From: Alicyclobacillaceae bacterium
GTDB lineage: Bacteria > Bacillota > Bacilli > Kyrpidiales > Kyrpidiaceae
NCBI GenBank assembly: GCA_029961045.1
Contig: JASBVN010000011.1
Span: forward strand, 1 to 55,665
DNA length: 55,665 nt
Reading direction: 5' to 3'
Below the pieces are notes generated by a model. The model did not search any database, was not told the origin of the DNA, and saw only the letters and a list, made by a program, of their open reading frames with translations. Of the stretch, positions 15,200 to 25,513 are shown piece by piece; positions within the stretch are counted from its first letter, which is position 1; the number at the start of each line of letters is the position of its first letter. Position numbers and translations under genes: made by a program.

Positions 15200-16873
15200 A
15201 TGAGGGCGGATCGTCGGGGAGACGGGGGTTCGATCGGCGGAGAGGAACTCGGCGGAGGCGCGGCCGGCACGCCCGTTCCCGGAGGCATGCGGCCCGGGCC
15301 CTTGATCTTCGTGCTCATGCTGGGGATTTTTTTGGCGATTCTCAACCAGACCCTGCTCAATGTCGCGATCCCCCACATGATGAACGAGTTTAACGTGTCG
15401 GCCAACACCGCCCAGTGGCTCATGACCGGATACATGTTGGTCAACGGCGTCTTGGTTCCGATTTCGGCATTTCTCATGGAGACCTTCGGCAGCCGGGCGC
15501 TGTTCATGGCGGCCATGGCCTTTTTTACCGGGGGATCGCTGTTGTGCGGTCTCGCTCCCAATTTTGCGGTGCTCATGGCCGGGCGAATCGTTCAGGCGGT
15601 GGGGGGCGGCGTTCTGATGCCGCTGGTGATGAACGTTTTCCTGGCGATTTTTCCGCCGGAGGTGCGCGGACGGTCCATGGGCCTGCTCGGCCTTGGCATG
15701 GTGTTTGCGCCGGCAATCGGGCCGACCCTCTCCGGGTGGGTGGTGGAGCACTACACCTGGCGGTTGCTGTTTGACGGGATGGTGCCTCTCGGGATGCTCA
15801 CCGCCGTCATGGCCCTGGTGTATCTCCGGGACGTCGGAAGCCGCGGACGCCCGCCGCTCGATTGGTACGGCATGGTGTTGTCGGTGATCGGTTTCGGAGC
15901 CCTTTTGTACGGGTTCAGCGAGGCGGGCGCGGGGGGCTGGAGGCAGACACAGGTGGCGGTGAGCCTGGCCGCCGGCACGGCGGGGGTCGTCCTCTTTGTG
16001 TGGCGGGAACTGAAAGTGTCCGATCCGATGCTCGATTTCCGCATTTTCCGGTACGATATGTTTGCCCTCGCCAACGCGATCAACGCCGTTGTCACCATGG
16101 CCTTGTTTGCCGGGATGTTTCTGTTACCCCTTTATTTGCAGAACCTCCGCTCTTTCACTCCCCTGCAGGCCGGGTTGTTGCTGTTGCCCGGGGCGTTGGT
16201 GATGGGGATCATGTCTCCGGTGTCCGGGGCGCTTTTCGACCGCATTGGGCCGCGCCCGCTGGCCGTTGCGGGGCTTTTGATCACGGCGGTGACCACGTTC
16301 GAATTCTCCAGACTGACGGCGGAGACGGCCTACAGTCAAATTTTGTCCTTGTACGTGATCCGCTCTTTTGGCCTGTCGCTGCTCATGATGCCGGTCATGA
16401 CCGCCGGATTGAATCAATTGCCGGCGGAAAAAAACAGCCACGGGACGGCCCTTTCCAATACGGTCCGCCAAGTGGCCGGGGCGATCGGCACCGCCTTTTT
16501 GACCACCGTATTCACTACCCGGACGAATTTCCATTTGCGTATTTACGGCGATCACATCAACCGTTTCGACCCGTTGGTCCAACAGGCTCTGGAGCGGGTG
16601 GCCGCCGCGGTCTCGGCGGCGACCGGGACATCCTTGTCCCAGGCCCAGGGTCCGGCTGCGGCGGCGCTGTACGCGGATTTGGCCCGGGAAGCGGCGGTGC
16701 AGGGGATCGACGACGCTTTCTGGTGGGCGGCGGGATTGACCGCGGCCGCCTTGTTTCTGAGTTTTTTCCTGCGCGATGTTCGCAGGGACCGCCGGTGCCG
16801 GGCGGGGTGCGGACCCGTTCCCGCGGATTCCGGGAAGATGCGGGAAGGCCGGCCGGAGGAGGCGAATCCGTAG
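15200..16873 (+). CDS. DHA2-family (EmrB/QacA) multidrug efflux pump
   Basis: A 557-residue, 14-helix MFS protein. Helix 1 reads FLAILNQTLLNVAIPHMMNEF, followed by AQWLMTGYMLVNGVLVPISAFLMETFGSR and the helix 5 motif C region GLGMVFAPAIGPTLSGWVVE. AAAAAGGAGGGA at 15182-15192 supports ATG 15200. It lies directly after an EmrA-like adaptor and a MarR regulator. Proton-driven export of hydrophobic drugs is the family role. The C-terminal ~30 residues are basic and hydrophilic. Confidence 0.93.
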   Translation: MRADRRGDGGSIGGEELGGGAAGTPVPGGMRPGPLIFVLMLGIFLAILNQTLLNVAIPHMMNEFNVSANTAQWLMTGYMLVNGVLVPISAFLMETFGSRALFMAAMAFFTGGSLLCGLAPNFAVLMAGRIVQAVGGGVLMPLVMNVFLAIFPPEVRGRSMGLLGLGMVFAPAIGPTLSGWVVEHYTWRLLFDGMVPLGMLTAVMALVYLRDVGSRGRPPLDWYGMVLSVIGFGALLYGFSEAGAGGWRQTQVAVSLAAGTAGVVLFVWRELKVSDPMLDFRIFRYDMFALANAINAVVTMALFAGMFLLPLYLQNLRSFTPLQAGLLLLPGALVMGIMSPVSGALFDRIGPRPLAVAGLLITAVTTFEFSRLTAETAYSQILSLYVIRSFGLSLLMMPVMTAGLNQLPAEKNSHGTALSNTVRQVAGAIGTAFLTTVFTTRTNFHLRIYGDHINRFDPLVQQALERVAAAVSAATGTSLSQAQGPAAAALYADLAREAAVQGIDDAFWWAAGLTAAALFLSFFLRDVRRDRRCRAGCGPVPADSGKMREGRPEEANP

Positions 16874-16906
16874 TCGCCCTCCCGGCCTCCGGTGCCCGGC
16901 CCGGGT

Positions 16907-18142
16907 TTACGGCGGTGACTGGCCGCGCCGGGGCGGGTGGTTTTCCGGCGTATAATCGGTCTGCGGAGAGTGAGAGATCATGCCGGACCGCAGCAGATGA
17001 ATGTCGATGTCGTACTCCACCCGGCAGGCCGGGAACAGATCGGGCCACCGCCGGGCGATTGTCCGCCACCACGCGGGGTCTTTCCGGAAGATCCGCGTGC
17101 CGAACTGGACGGCGTCGACCCGTTTTTCCTTGAGCCGCTCCATGGCTTGTTCCATCTCCTTCCGGATTTCGCGGGCCGCCAGTTCTCCCCACCGGCGGAA
17201 GGCTTCGGGGGAAGGGGTTTCTCCCGGACACAGAGCTTCCACTTCGCCGTCTCCCTGCAGGCGGACCCGGAAGAGGGGGCCGTCCGGGCCGGGGACCGGA
17301 TCGATGTCGACGCGGGTCGCCAGGAGGCGAACGGTGATTTTCTGCCCCTTGGAGGACGGCCCGTTGCAGGGGAGGTCGATCTGGGCGCGTCCCGCCCGCC
17401 CGAGGAGCCACATCAACCCCCGGGCCTCCCGAAGGGGAACCAGGTCGACGAGGCGGCCTCCGCGGAACAGTCCCACCCCTTTGACCCGGGCGCGGTTGCC
17501 GTCGGGGTCTACCCAGGACATGGCGACGGTGCCGGACGGGCTCAACAGCTGGTCGATCACCCGCAATTCAATGCTGGTTTCCGTCATGGACGTGTCCCGC
17601 TGTTGGTCGATCAATTCCCGGATGCCCCGGGCCGTCAAGCGTTCCAGCCCGGTTCGCGCGCTCAGCAGATCCCGGGCGGATCCGCTGGTGACGACAAACA
17701 TCTGGGAACGGCGGAAACTCCGCTCCCGTTCCAAGTAGTCCAAGGCCCGGTCAAACCCCTGCTCCGCGTATTTCCGCCCGAATACGACGACCGTGTTGTG
17801 GGCGACGAACAGCCTTCGCGGGAACGACCGGTAGAACCGGTGCATGGCCTCCTGCAACGTCGCTCCCCGCTCCTGAAAATTGAGATACGGCTGCTGGATG
17901 CCTTGGCTGGTTCCGCCCTGCGAGTTGCCCCCGCCTTGACCGGCCTGGGATGCGACGTGGATCACTTGAGCGGTGACCTCTACTCCGTCGGGGGCCTGGT
18001 CGATGCCCAGCCCGACCATGATGGCCAGCTCGCTCACCTCCACCCGGTCCCAACAGCCCGACAGGAGCACCGGACAGAGAAGGAGGGGCATCCACAAGAA
18101 GCTCCGGAAGGGCAAGCGGATTCCGGGCGGCCGGCCCATCAC
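16907..18142 (-). CDS. Ger(x)C-family spore germination lipoprotein
   Basis: A 411-residue protein with lipobox LLSGC (Cys30) followed by WDRVEVSELAIMVGLGID, the hallmark of GerAC-type subunits, and a C-terminal domain with KEKRVDAVQFGTRIFRKDP..W. GerC proteins sit on the outer face of the spore inner membrane as part of a germinant receptor. The start overlaps the end of the GerA-type gene by four bases. A Gly/Gln/Ser insertion (about residues 66-82) is not typical. No GerB permease gene lies in this cluster. Confidence 0.92.
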   Translation of the reverse strand: MMGRPPGIRLPFRSFLWMPLLLCPVLLSGCWDRVEVSELAIMVGLGIDQAPDGVEVTAQVIHVASQAGQGGGNSQGGTSQGIQQPYLNFQERGATLQEAMHRFYRSFPRRLFVAHNTVVVFGRKYAEQGFDRALDYLERERSFRRSQMFVVTSGSARDLLSARTGLERLTARGIRELIDQQRDTSMTETSIELRVIDQLLSPSGTVAMSWVDPDGNRARVKGVGLFRGGRLVDLVPLREARGLMWLLGRAGRAQIDLPCNGPSSKGQKITVRLLATRVDIDPVPGPDGPLFRVRLQGDGEVEALCPGETPSPEAFRRWGELAAREIRKEMEQAMERLKEKRVDAVQFGTRIFRKDPAWWRTIARRWPDLFPACRVEYDIDIHLLRSGMISHSPQTDYTPENHPPRRGQSPP

Positions 18143-19710
18143 GGCGGCTCACCTTCCGTCCGGCCCGGCAGGGGGCGCTGGATGGGGGCGCTGCGGGTGA
18201 TGTCGAGGGGCTCCAGGTTTTGGGGCCGCTTGCGCATCTGCCACCAGGGCGGCCGGTTGAAGGCGTCCTTGAGATCCGCCCAGAGAAAGGGAGCGATCGG
18301 CGACATATACGGCACGCCGAGGGAGCGCAGGGACACCAGGTGGATCCAGAGGATCAACAGGGCGATGATGATCCCGTACAGGCCGAAAATCCCGGCGACG
18401 ATGATGAACGGAAAGCGGAGAATGCGGAAGGTGATGGCGATGTTGTAACTGGGAATCGTGAAGGACGCGATCCCGGTCAGGGCCACGATGATGACCATCG
18501 CCGGGGATACAATCCCGGCGTTGACGGCCGCCTCTCCGATGACCAGCGCCCCCACGATGCTCACCGATTGTCCGACGGCCTTCGGCAGGCGGATACCCGC
18601 CTCCCGCAAGGCTTCGAAGGTGATTTCCATAATCAGGGTCTCGATCACCGCCGGGAACGGCACGCCTTCGTGGGAGGCGGCCAGCGTGATCAGCAGCGTG
18701 GTCGGGATCATTTCCTGGTGGTAAGACAACAGGGCGACGTAGGTCGCCGGCAGCAGCAGCGCCATCCAGAAGTAGAAATGGCGCAACACGCGAATCGCCA
18801 AGGCCATGGTGTACCGTTCAAAATAGTCTTCCGAGGACTGTAGAAAGTTGACGAAAATCGCCGGAAGCAAAAGGCCGTTGGGACTGCCGTCCACGAGGAT
18901 CCCGACTCGCCCCTGCAACAACTCGGCCGACAGGCGGTCCGGCCGTTCGGTGTATTCCACGGTAGGAAAGGGGGAAAGGGGGGCGTCGTCGATCATCTCT
19001 TCCACGTAATTGGAGTCCAGGATCGAATCGACTTCGATCCGGGCCAGGCGTTGCCGGCATTCCTCGACGAAGCCGGGCTTGACAATGCCCTCGATGTAAA
19101 GCAGGGCGATCCTCGTTTTGGAGACCGTTCCCAACGTAAGGTATTCCACCTTTACCCTGGGGCTTTTCAGCCGGCGGCGGATCAGGCCCAAATTGCAATC
19201 CAGGCTTTCGGTGAAGGCTTCTTGGGGCCCCCGGACCACCGATTCCAGGGCTGCCCGTTCCACCGGACGTCCTTGGAATTCCATCACATCGACGGCCAAT
19301 CCGCGGTCGAATCCGTCGACCCACAACACGGCCAGCCCGTTGCCGATCGCCCGGTTTACCGCTTCCAGGGTTCCGGCCGGTTGAACCGAGACGGCGCTCA
19401 GGGCGTTTTGCACGTCTTCCAGGGCGTTCACCGGTCCCGCATACCGGGTGAGGGGGGCCAGGAGCCCTTCCTGGGCCAACTCTTTGCCCACCAGGGTGTG
19501 GATCCACACGACGAACGCCCTCCGGCCGGCCACCTGAAGCCGGCGGAATTCCACATCGTCGCAATGGCCCCACACCTCGGCGATGAGGCGCTGCGTTTGG
19601 TCGATGTCCGGAGACAATGAGTCCGGCCCGTTCGGGACCTTGGGGTCCGACCAGGTGATCGTCTTCTGCTCCCTTTTTCCCCTCCGCTTGCCTCCGCGTC
19701 TCACCATCAA
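18139..19710 (-). CDS. GerA-family spore germination receptor subunit
   Basis: The 523-residue protein has a hydrophilic N-terminal half with the GerA features DCNLGLIRRRLKSPRVKVE, IDSILDSNYVEEMIDDAPLSPFPTVEYTERPD and GRVGILVDGSPNGLLLPAIFVNFLQSSEDYFER, then about five membrane helices (from FYFWMALLLPATYVALLSYH). It is the germinant-sensing A subunit, inserted in the spore inner membrane and normally working with B and C subunits. CAATAAT and GAATA elements upstream on the minus strand (19746-19752, 19772-19776) hint at a forespore promoter but are 19 bases apart, which is long for SigG. Confidence 0.94.
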   Translation of the reverse strand: MMVRRGGKRRGKREQKTITWSDPKVPNGPDSLSPDIDQTQRLIAEVWGHCDDVEFRRLQVAGRRAFVVWIHTLVGKELAQEGLLAPLTRYAGPVNALEDVQNALSAVSVQPAGTLEAVNRAIGNGLAVLWVDGFDRGLAVDVMEFQGRPVERAALESVVRGPQEAFTESLDCNLGLIRRRLKSPRVKVEYLTLGTVSKTRIALLYIEGIVKPGFVEECRQRLARIEVDSILDSNYVEEMIDDAPLSPFPTVEYTERPDRLSAELLQGRVGILVDGSPNGLLLPAIFVNFLQSSEDYFERYTMALAIRVLRHFYFWMALLLPATYVALLSYHQEMIPTTLLITLAASHEGVPFPAVIETLIMEITFEALREAGIRLPKAVGQSVSIVGALVIGEAAVNAGIVSPAMVIIVALTGIASFTIPSYNIAITFRILRFPFIIVAGIFGLYGIIIALLILWIHLVSLRSLGVPYMSPIAPFLWADLKDAFNRPPWWQMRKRPQNLEPLDITRSAPIQRPLPGRTEGEPP

Positions 19711-19876
19711 ACCGACCCCGTTTTGGAAAAGAAGATCTTTGCAGGATTATTGTTCCAAAAACGTCTTTGCTTATTCGATCTCCGAATCATAAGGTTTCGC
19801 AATATCCTTCCGAATCCTGTGATGGATCGGTTATAATGATAGCGATAGGAATCCGGAACAAACGGAGGGCTGACGA

Positions 19877-21505
19877 ATGAATGGAACCATGATGCAGGGG
19901 TCGTTGGTGTTGCCTTCCTTGTTGGAGCGCGCCGGGAAGTTGTTCAGTAAAGTCGAAATTGTCTCGCGACTTCCCGACAAATCGCTCCACCGCCACACGT
20001 ACGGCGATTTCTACCGGAGAGCGAGGCAATTGGCCGAAGCCCTGCAGCGGGCCGGCCTGCGGCGGGGAGATCGCGTGGCGACCCTGATGTGGAACCATTA
20101 TGCGCACCTGGAGGCCTATTTCGGTGTGCCGGCTTCGGGGGGCGTGCTGCACACGCTGAACCTGCGGCTGCATCCCGACGATTTGACCTACATCGTCCAG
20201 CATGCGGAGGACCGGTTTTTAATCGTCGACGACGTCCTGTTGCCGTTGTTCGAACAGTTTAAAAACCGCGTCTCCCTCGAGCGGGTGTTTGTCGTTCCCT
20301 TGACGGGCGCGCCTGTGCCTGAAGGATACGAAAATTACGAAGACTTTTTGGCCACGGCGACGGGGGATTTCCGCTACCCGGACCTCGATGAGAATGAGGC
20401 GGCCGGGATGTGCTACACGTCGGGAACGACCGGGAAGCCCAAAGGGGTCGTCTATTCGCACCGGTCCTTGGTGTTGCATTCCTTGGCCAGCGCGCTGGTC
20501 GACACGTTGGCGGTTTCCAACCGGGACACGGTGCTGCCGGTGGTGCCGATGTTCCACGCCAACGCGTGGGGGGTGCCCTTCACCGCCACGATGGTCGGGG
20601 CCAAGCAGGTCTTTCCGGGGCCGCACCTCGATCCCGTGAGCCTGTTGGACTTGTTTGAAGCGGAAGGGGTCACTTTGACGGCTGGGGTACCGACCATTTG
20701 GTTGGGAATCGTACAAGCGCTGGAGAAAGAGCCGGATCGCTGGAAATTGCAGCCCATGCGGATGGCGGTGGGCGGTTCGGCGGCGCCGGAGGGGTTGATC
20801 CGGGCGATGGACCGGTTCGGCCTGCGGGTGGTGCACGCCTGGGGGATGACGGAGACGACGCCTTTGGGCACGGTGAGCCAAGTCAAAGCGACGCTCCGGG
20901 ATTGGCCCGAGGACCGGCAGTATGAGATCCGGGCCAAACAGGGCTTGCCGGTCCCGCTGATCGAGATCCGCATCGTCAACGACCAGGGGGAGGCCCCCTG
21001 GGACGGAAAAACGATGGGCGAACTCCAGGTGCGCGGTCCGTGGGTTGCCGCCTCCTACTACAACCGGCCGGAAAGCGCCGACAGTTTCACCGAAGACGGA
21101 TGGTTCCGGACCGGAGACGTGGCCACCATCGACCCGGAGGGGTACATGAAAATCACCGACCGGACGAAGGACCTCATCAAGTCCGGCGGCGAGTGGATCA
21201 GTTCCGTGGATCTGGAGAACGCTCTGATGGGCCACCCGGCGGTGGCGGAGGCGGCGGTGTTCGCCGTTCCCCATCCGAAATGGCAGGAGCGGCCCCTGGC
21301 GGCGGTGGTTCTCAAAGCCGGCGCCAGCGCCACGGAGGAGGAATTGCGCGCTTATCTCGCAACCAAATTCGCCAAATGGTGGCTTCCCGACGGGTTTGTC
21401 TTTTTGGATGAAATTCCGCGGACTTCCGCCGGCAAATTCCTCAAATCGAGCTTGCGCGAACGGTTCAAAAACTGGGTCTCCGAACGGGAAGGACAGGGAG
21501 CTTGA
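19877..21505 (+). CDS. AMP-forming acyl-CoA ligase (medium/long-chain, AlkK-like)
   Basis: A 542-residue adenylate-forming enzyme with the P-loop [12 protein letters not shown] (about 178-189), A5 motif [14 protein letters not shown]7 motif [12 protein letters not shown] and A10 [17 protein letters not shown] with the catalytic Lys. It activates a fatty acid to acyl-AMP and then acyl-CoA. An NAD-dependent SDR of the 3-hydroxyacyl-CoA dehydrogenase type follows 78 bases downstream, so the pair fits fatty-acid degradation. A TATAAT at 19832-19837 is a likely -10 box; the -35 is weak. Confidence 0.93.
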   Translation: MNGTMMQGSLVLPSLLERAGKLFSKVEIVSRLPDKSLHRHTYGDFYRRARQLAEALQRAGLRRGDRVATLMWNHYAHLEAYFGVPASGGVLHTLNLRLHPDDLTYIVQHAEDRFLIVDDVLLPLFEQFKNRVSLERVFVVPLTGAPVPEGYENYEDFLATATGDFRYPDLDENEAAGMCYTSGTTGKPKGVVYSHRSLVLHSLASALVDTLAVSNRDTVLPVVPMFHANAWGVPFTATMVGAKQVFPGPHLDPVSLLDLFEAEGVTLTAGVPTIWLGIVQALEKEPDRWKLQPMRMAVGGSAAPEGLIRAMDRFGLRVVHAWGMTETTPLGTVSQVKATLRDWPEDRQYEIRAKQGLPVPLIEIRIVNDQGEAPWDGKTMGELQVRGPWVAASYYNRPESADSFTEDGWFRTGDVATIDPEGYMKITDRTKDLIKSGGEWISSVDLENALMGHPAVAEAAVFAVPHPKWQERPLAAVVLKAGASATEEELRAYLATKFAKWWLPDGFVFLDEIPRTSAGKFLKSSLRERFKNWVSEREGQGA

Positions 21506-21583
21506 CGGGAGGGGGCGCCGGGGCTCCGCCCTCGCCCCGGCGTCCCGTTTCCGCGACATTGGGCAAAACAGGAGGTTATCGAA

Positions 21584-22345
21584 ATGGACGTAAAAGGATA
21601 CAGCGCGATTGTCACCGGAGGGGCGTCGGGATTGGGAGAGGCCACCGTCCGGAAGTTGCACCGGCTGGGGGGAAAGGTCGTCATTGCCGACGTCAGCGAC
21701 CGGGGACGGGAACTGGCCGGAGAGCTGGGTGAAGGGGTCCGGTTTGTCAAAACCGATGTGACGGATCCGGCGTCGGTGACTCAAGCGGTGGAGGCGGCCC
21801 GGGAACTGGCTCCCCTCGGGGTGTTGGTCAACTGCGCCGGAATCGGGGTCGCCATGAAGACGTTGAGCAAGCACGGTCCCCACGATTTGGACGTCTTTGC
21901 GAAGGTGATCCAGGTCAACCTGATCGGGAGTTTCAACGCCCTGCGGCTGGCCGCAGCCGCCATGGCGCAGAATGAACCGAACGCGGACGGCGAGCGGGGC
22001 GTGGTGATTAACACCGCGTCGGTGGCCGCTTTCGAGGGACAGATCGGCCAGGCGGCTTACAGTGCGTCGAAGGGGGGAATCGTCGGCCTGACCCTGCCGG
22101 TGGCCCGGGACTTGGCTCAGTACGGCATCCGCGTGGTCACCATCGCCCCCGGCATTTTCGACACGCAAATGCTGGCCGCTCTACCGGAGCCGGCCCGCCA
22201 GTCTCTCGGCCAGCAGGTGCCGTTCCCGAGCCGCCTCGGCCGTCCCGAGGAGTATGCCGACTTGGTGTCCCACATTGTGGCCAACCCGATGCTGAACGGG
22301 TCGACCATCCGCCTGGACGGAGCTCTCCGGATGGCTCCGCGCTGA
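21584..22345 (+). CDS. SDR dehydrogenase, 3-hydroxyacyl-CoA dehydrogenase type 2-like
   Basis: A 253-residue classical short-chain dehydrogenase with the [10 protein letters not shown] dinucleotide loop (about 11-20), NCAG (about 83-86), the catalytic Ser in NTASVAAF and the YSASK catalytic Tyr/Lys. D40 of IADVSD after beta-2 points to NAD rather than NADP. The [32 protein letters not shown] tail is typical of HSD17B10-like enzymes that oxidise 3-hydroxyacyl-CoA. It probably follows the acyl-CoA ligase in one transcript, which ends at the hairpin at 22467. Confidence 0.9.
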   Translation: MDVKGYSAIVTGGASGLGEATVRKLHRLGGKVVIADVSDRGRELAGELGEGVRFVKTDVTDPASVTQAVEAARELAPLGVLVNCAGIGVAMKTLSKHGPHDLDVFAKVIQVNLIGSFNALRLAAAAMAQNEPNADGERGVVINTASVAAFEGQIGQAAYSASKGGIVGLTLPVARDLAQYGIRVVTIAPGIFDTQMLAALPEPARQSLGQQVPFPSRLGRPEEYADLVSHIVANPMLNGSTIRLDGALRMAPR

Positions 22346-22466
22346 AGCTGCGGGCGGCGGGCCGGGGCGCGGCCGGCGAGGGGGCCCGCCGTTTCCCCGC
22401 CGCAGACCGGGGGGGTCGCCGCTTCCCCGCCGCCCGGCCGGCACCTGCTTTGCGAGTCTGCCTTCT

Positions 22467-22519
22467 TGGGCGTATTCTCTCCGGTACGTGCCCCGGCGAG
22501 AATACGCCCATTTTCTTTC
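22467..22519 (+). terminator. Strong hairpin terminator after the SDR gene
   Basis: TGGGCGTATTCTC pairs perfectly with GAGAATACGCCCA (13 bp) and is followed by TTTTCTTTC. It closes the ligase-SDR unit. Confidence 0.85.
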
Positions 22520-22595
22520 GGTCCCCACGTCCCCCGCTTTTCAACATGGAAAAAAGTGAATCCCAGACCCCTGGACAAATGCTTAGTGAATCGAT

Positions 22596-23636
22596 ATGTT
22601 GGATGGTAAAAATCATCCTAGACCCGGATCATCAGATCCTGGGGCTGGATCGGGGGCGGTGTATGTGGCCGAAAGGATCGGATTGCGCGGAAAATGGAAA
22701 ACAGTAGCGGATTATATCGGGCTGACCGGAGAGGATTTGGAAGTTCTCTCGCAAAACGGAGCGTTCTTTCGCAGGCACGGGGAAGCTGTGGTGGACGAGT
22801 TTTACCGGGAAATCATGAAAGTGGGGGAACTGCGGGCGATCATTGAAAAACATACGACCCTGGAACGCCTGCGCAAGACCCAACTCTGGTATTTTCAAAC
22901 TCTTTCGGAACCGGTGCTGGACGAAGCGTACATCCAGGGGAGAGAACGGATCGGAGACGCCCATGTGCGGGTCGGGGTATCCCAGCAATGGGTGATGGCC
23001 GGTCACGCCGTCTATGCCCGGCTGTTGTTCGCCCGGTCGGGCGAGGTGGAAGATCCCCGGTTTTTCCCCGCCTTGTTGAAGCGATTGCTCTTTGACAGCG
23101 CCGTGATGGTGGCTCGGTATGTGGACGCGACCCTGGAGGAAAACCGGATGTACCGGGAAGAAATGGGACGGCTCGGGACGGAATTGCAGGGAGTTGTAAC
23201 CGAATTGAGCCATATTTCCCACGAATATGCCCAATCGGCGGTTCAGCTTGCTCAGTTGCAAGAATCCCTCGCGGGAGCCATGAAGGATCTGGGGGAAAGT
23301 GTGGCGGCCATTCAGCAGGTGGCGGGCTTTACGTTGGAAGTTGCCTCGCAAACGAATCTCTTGGGGTTAAACGCCGCCATTGAGGCGGCCCGGGCCGGGG
23401 AGAGCGGCCGAGGCTTCGGTGTCGTGGCGGATGAAATTCGGAAACTGGCCGCCCGGGCCAAGGAATCCGTTTCCCAAATCCAGGCGACCCTACAGCGGAT
23501 GGTGGAACAAGCCGCCAGCGTCAGCCGGAAAATGGACCAGGTCATGGCGATTTCCCAGGAACAGGCGGCCTCGGCGGAGGAGCTCGACCACCTGGTGCAG
23601 TCGGTGGAAGCCATGAGCCGCGGGTTGCGCACGTGA
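22596..23636 (+). CDS. Globin-coupled sensor transducer (HemAT-like)
   Basis: The 346-residue soluble protein has a protoglobin-type sensor (about 35-185) and a C-terminal methyl-accepting signalling domain with the hairpin tip [38 protein letters not shown]. The motif [12 protein letters not shown] contains His123, which aligns with the proximal haem ligand of HemAT. There are no membrane helices. HemAT binds oxygen and steers aerotaxis through CheA/CheW. The signalling domain is short, about 150 residues. The start is uncertain: ATG 22596 has no clear ribosome site and in-frame GTG codons lie about 20 codons on. Confidence 0.88.
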   Translation: MLDGKNHPRPGSSDPGAGSGAVYVAERIGLRGKWKTVADYIGLTGEDLEVLSQNGAFFRRHGEAVVDEFYREIMKVGELRAIIEKHTTLERLRKTQLWYFQTLSEPVLDEAYIQGRERIGDAHVRVGVSQQWVMAGHAVYARLLFARSGEVEDPRFFPALLKRLLFDSAVMVARYVDATLEENRMYREEMGRLGTELQGVVTELSHISHEYAQSAVQLAQLQESLAGAMKDLGESVAAIQQVAGFTLEVASQTNLLGLNAAIEAARAGESGRGFGVVADEIRKLAARAKESVSQIQATLQRMVEQAASVSRKMDQVMAISQEQAASAEELDHLVQSVEAMSRGLRT

Positions 23637-23664
23637 TCCATTGATCGAAGCGGAGGGAATCCCG

Positions 23665-24618
23665 ATGGAGGATCCAAGGACGGGGATCGAGCGGGCTCCC
23701 TGGTTTCCGGTTCGCGGGGTAAAGGTGGGCCATGCCGCCGACTTCCGCGCCCGGACGGGGTGCACGGTGGTGCTGTCGCCCGAGGGCGCCGTGGGCGGCG
23801 TGGATGTCCGGGGGTCCGCCCCCGGCACCCGGGAAACCGATGTGTTGCACCCCGTCAACTTAGTGGATACGGTCCACGCGGTGGTGTTGACCGGCGGAAG
23901 CGCCTACGGGTTGGCGGCGGCCGACGGGGTGATGCGCTACCTGGAAGAGCGGGGGTACGGTCTGGACGTGGGCGTCGGGAAGGTGCCGATCGTTCCGGCC
24001 GCGGTGCTCTTTGATTTAGCGGTGGGCGACGGGCGGCGGCGGCCGGATGCCGGAATGGGTTACGCCGCTTGCGAGGCGGCCCGCGAGGTGCCGGAGAGGG
24101 GGAGCGTCGGGGCCGGAACCGGCGCAACCGTGGGGAAAGTGTTGGGGCATTCGCGTGCGATGAGCGGCGGAATTGGGACGGCGGCGGTGCGCCTCCCCGG
24201 GGGACTGGTCGTGGGGGCCGTGGTGGCGGTCAATGCTCTGGGGCACGTCCAAGATCCCCTCACGGGCCGCATTCTGGCCGGCCCCCTCGGCGAAGACGGA
24301 CGCCCGGTGGACGCCCTCCTGGCCATGGCGGCCGCGCGGAGACGCCCGCCCTTCCTGCCCGGAACAAACACCACCATCGGGGTGGTGGTGACCAACGCCC
24401 GGCTGACCAAACCCGGGGCGAACAAAGTGGCGGCCATGGCCCACGACGGGCTGGCGCGGGTCATCCGGCCGGCCCATACCCTGTACGACGGAGACACCCT
24501 GTTTGTCTTGGCGACGGGGGAGATCCCGGCCGAGGTGGACCTGGTTGGGGGATGGGCGGCCGAGGCGGTGGCCGAGGCGATTCTCGACGGCGTCCGACAG
24601 GCCGCCGGGGCAGGATGA
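23665..24618 (+). CDS. P1-family (DmpA/NylC-like, peptidase S58) autoprocessing hydrolase
   Basis: A 317-residue N-terminal-nucleophile hydrolase. The conserved GxNTTIGVVVTNA segment contains the Asn-Thr bond at which relatives such as DmpA and nylon oligomer hydrolase cut themselves to free the catalytic residue. GGSAYGLAAADGVMRYLEERGYG and GVGKVPIVPAAVLFDL are also family marks. Substrates of relatives are beta-peptides or 6-aminohexanoate oligomers; this one's is not known. ATG 23665 follows AGCGGAGGGA at 23647-23656 and is preferred to an upstream TTG. Confidence 0.9.
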   Translation: MEDPRTGIERAPWFPVRGVKVGHAADFRARTGCTVVLSPEGAVGGVDVRGSAPGTRETDVLHPVNLVDTVHAVVLTGGSAYGLAAADGVMRYLEERGYGLDVGVGKVPIVPAAVLFDLAVGDGRRRPDAGMGYAACEAAREVPERGSVGAGTGATVGKVLGHSRAMSGGIGTAAVRLPGGLVVGAVVAVNALGHVQDPLTGRILAGPLGEDGRPVDALLAMAAARRRPPFLPGTNTTIGVVVTNARLTKPGANKVAAMAHDGLARVIRPAHTLYDGDTLFVLATGEIPAEVDLVGGWAAEAVAEAILDGVRQAAGAG

Positions 24619-24759
24619 GTTGGCCGTAATCTTGCGGAGGCCGGGTTTTGTCCGGAGACCGGCCTGAAGCGGCAGGAAAATATCGTGGATTCGCCGAATA
24701 TTTTAGACAGAACAGATGCACCATGGCCACGAATCCTGTCGAAAGGAACTGTTTTTTGG

Positions 24760-25449
24760 ATGGATGCAGAACTCATTGCTCGATCGCAGCACCTGTATCA
24801 GCCGATCGTCCATTTGGAATCGGGCAAGACGGTCGGCTTTGAAGCCTTGGTTCGAGGGCCGGCAGAGTGGGGGCTCGAGTCCCCCTTGCGTTTGTTTGAA
24901 TGGGCCGAAGCCCGAGGATGGGCGGAGGAATTGGATATCGAGTTGTTTTCGAGGGCGATCGACGGGGCACCCCTGCACGGGGATCTGTTTATCAACGTCC
25001 GGGGGACCACCGTGGTGAAACATTGGGAGACTATTGTTCGAAATATCAGCCAGTTTACAAAGGGGCGGATCACCGTCGAAGTGACCGAACAGGTCGACGT
25101 CCGCGACCTGCCGATGTTGGTGGAGGCCGCCCGCCGTATTCACGAGGCCGGAGCCCGGGTTGCCCTCGATGACGTCGGAAGCGGTTACGCCAGCCTCGAG
25201 TGGCTGATGCGGATGGAGCCCGACGTGCTGAAAGTGGATCTGGTGTTTTCCCAAGCGGTCGTGGATTCTCCTTGGGCGCGGGAAATTGTGCGAAGCCTCA
25301 CTCAATTGTCGAAATCCGTGGGATCGGCTCTGGTGGCGGAAGGAATCGAAACGGAAGCGATGCGGGAGGCGTTACAGCAACTCGGCGTCCGGTGGGGACA
25401 GGGATATTTGTTTAGCCGCCCCGCTCCGGCGGAGGCGTTTGCTCCTTAG
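24760..25449 (+). CDS. EAL-domain c-di-GMP phosphodiesterase, stand-alone
   Basis: A roughly 229-residue single-domain EAL protein. The signature is FEALVRG. The metal and catalytic residues are present: FINV (Asn), TVEVTEQ (Glu), DDVGSGY (Asp-Asp), LKVDLVF (Lys), AEGIET (Glu) and GQGYLFSRP (Gln). It should hydrolyse cyclic di-GMP to pGpG. ATG 24760 begins MDAELIARSQHLYQPIV; an in-frame GTG at 24685 with AGGA before it is an alternative that adds 25 residues. No GGDEF or sensor domain is attached. It follows the globin-coupled sensor and P1 peptidase on the same strand. Confidence 0.9.
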   Translation: MDAELIARSQHLYQPIVHLESGKTVGFEALVRGPAEWGLESPLRLFEWAEARGWAEELDIELFSRAIDGAPLHGDLFINVRGTTVVKHWETIVRNISQFTKGRITVEVTEQVDVRDLPMLVEAARRIHEAGARVALDDVGSGYASLEWLMRMEPDVLKVDLVFSQAVVDSPWAREIVRSLTQLSKSVGSALVAEGIETEAMREALQQLGVRWGQGYLFSRPAPAEAFAP

Positions 25450-25513
25450 GGGCGACGGAGGCGGGACCGCCCGCGGCACGGCGGCCTTCCCGATCCGCGC
25501 GGAAGCGGGTCTA

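Noticed and set aside
19746-19776. SigG promoter before gerA
   Set aside because: CAATAAT and GAATA are present but 19 bases apart, longer than the normal spacer; mentioned only in the gene entry.
22371-22446. GC-rich imperfect repeats after the SDR gene
   Set aside because: CCCCGCCGC-type repeats are expected from composition; no unit is clear enough to call.
24633-24666. AGGCCGG/CCGGCCT hairpin after the P1 peptidase gene
   Set aside because: Loop of about 14 bases and no T tract; not a convincing terminator.
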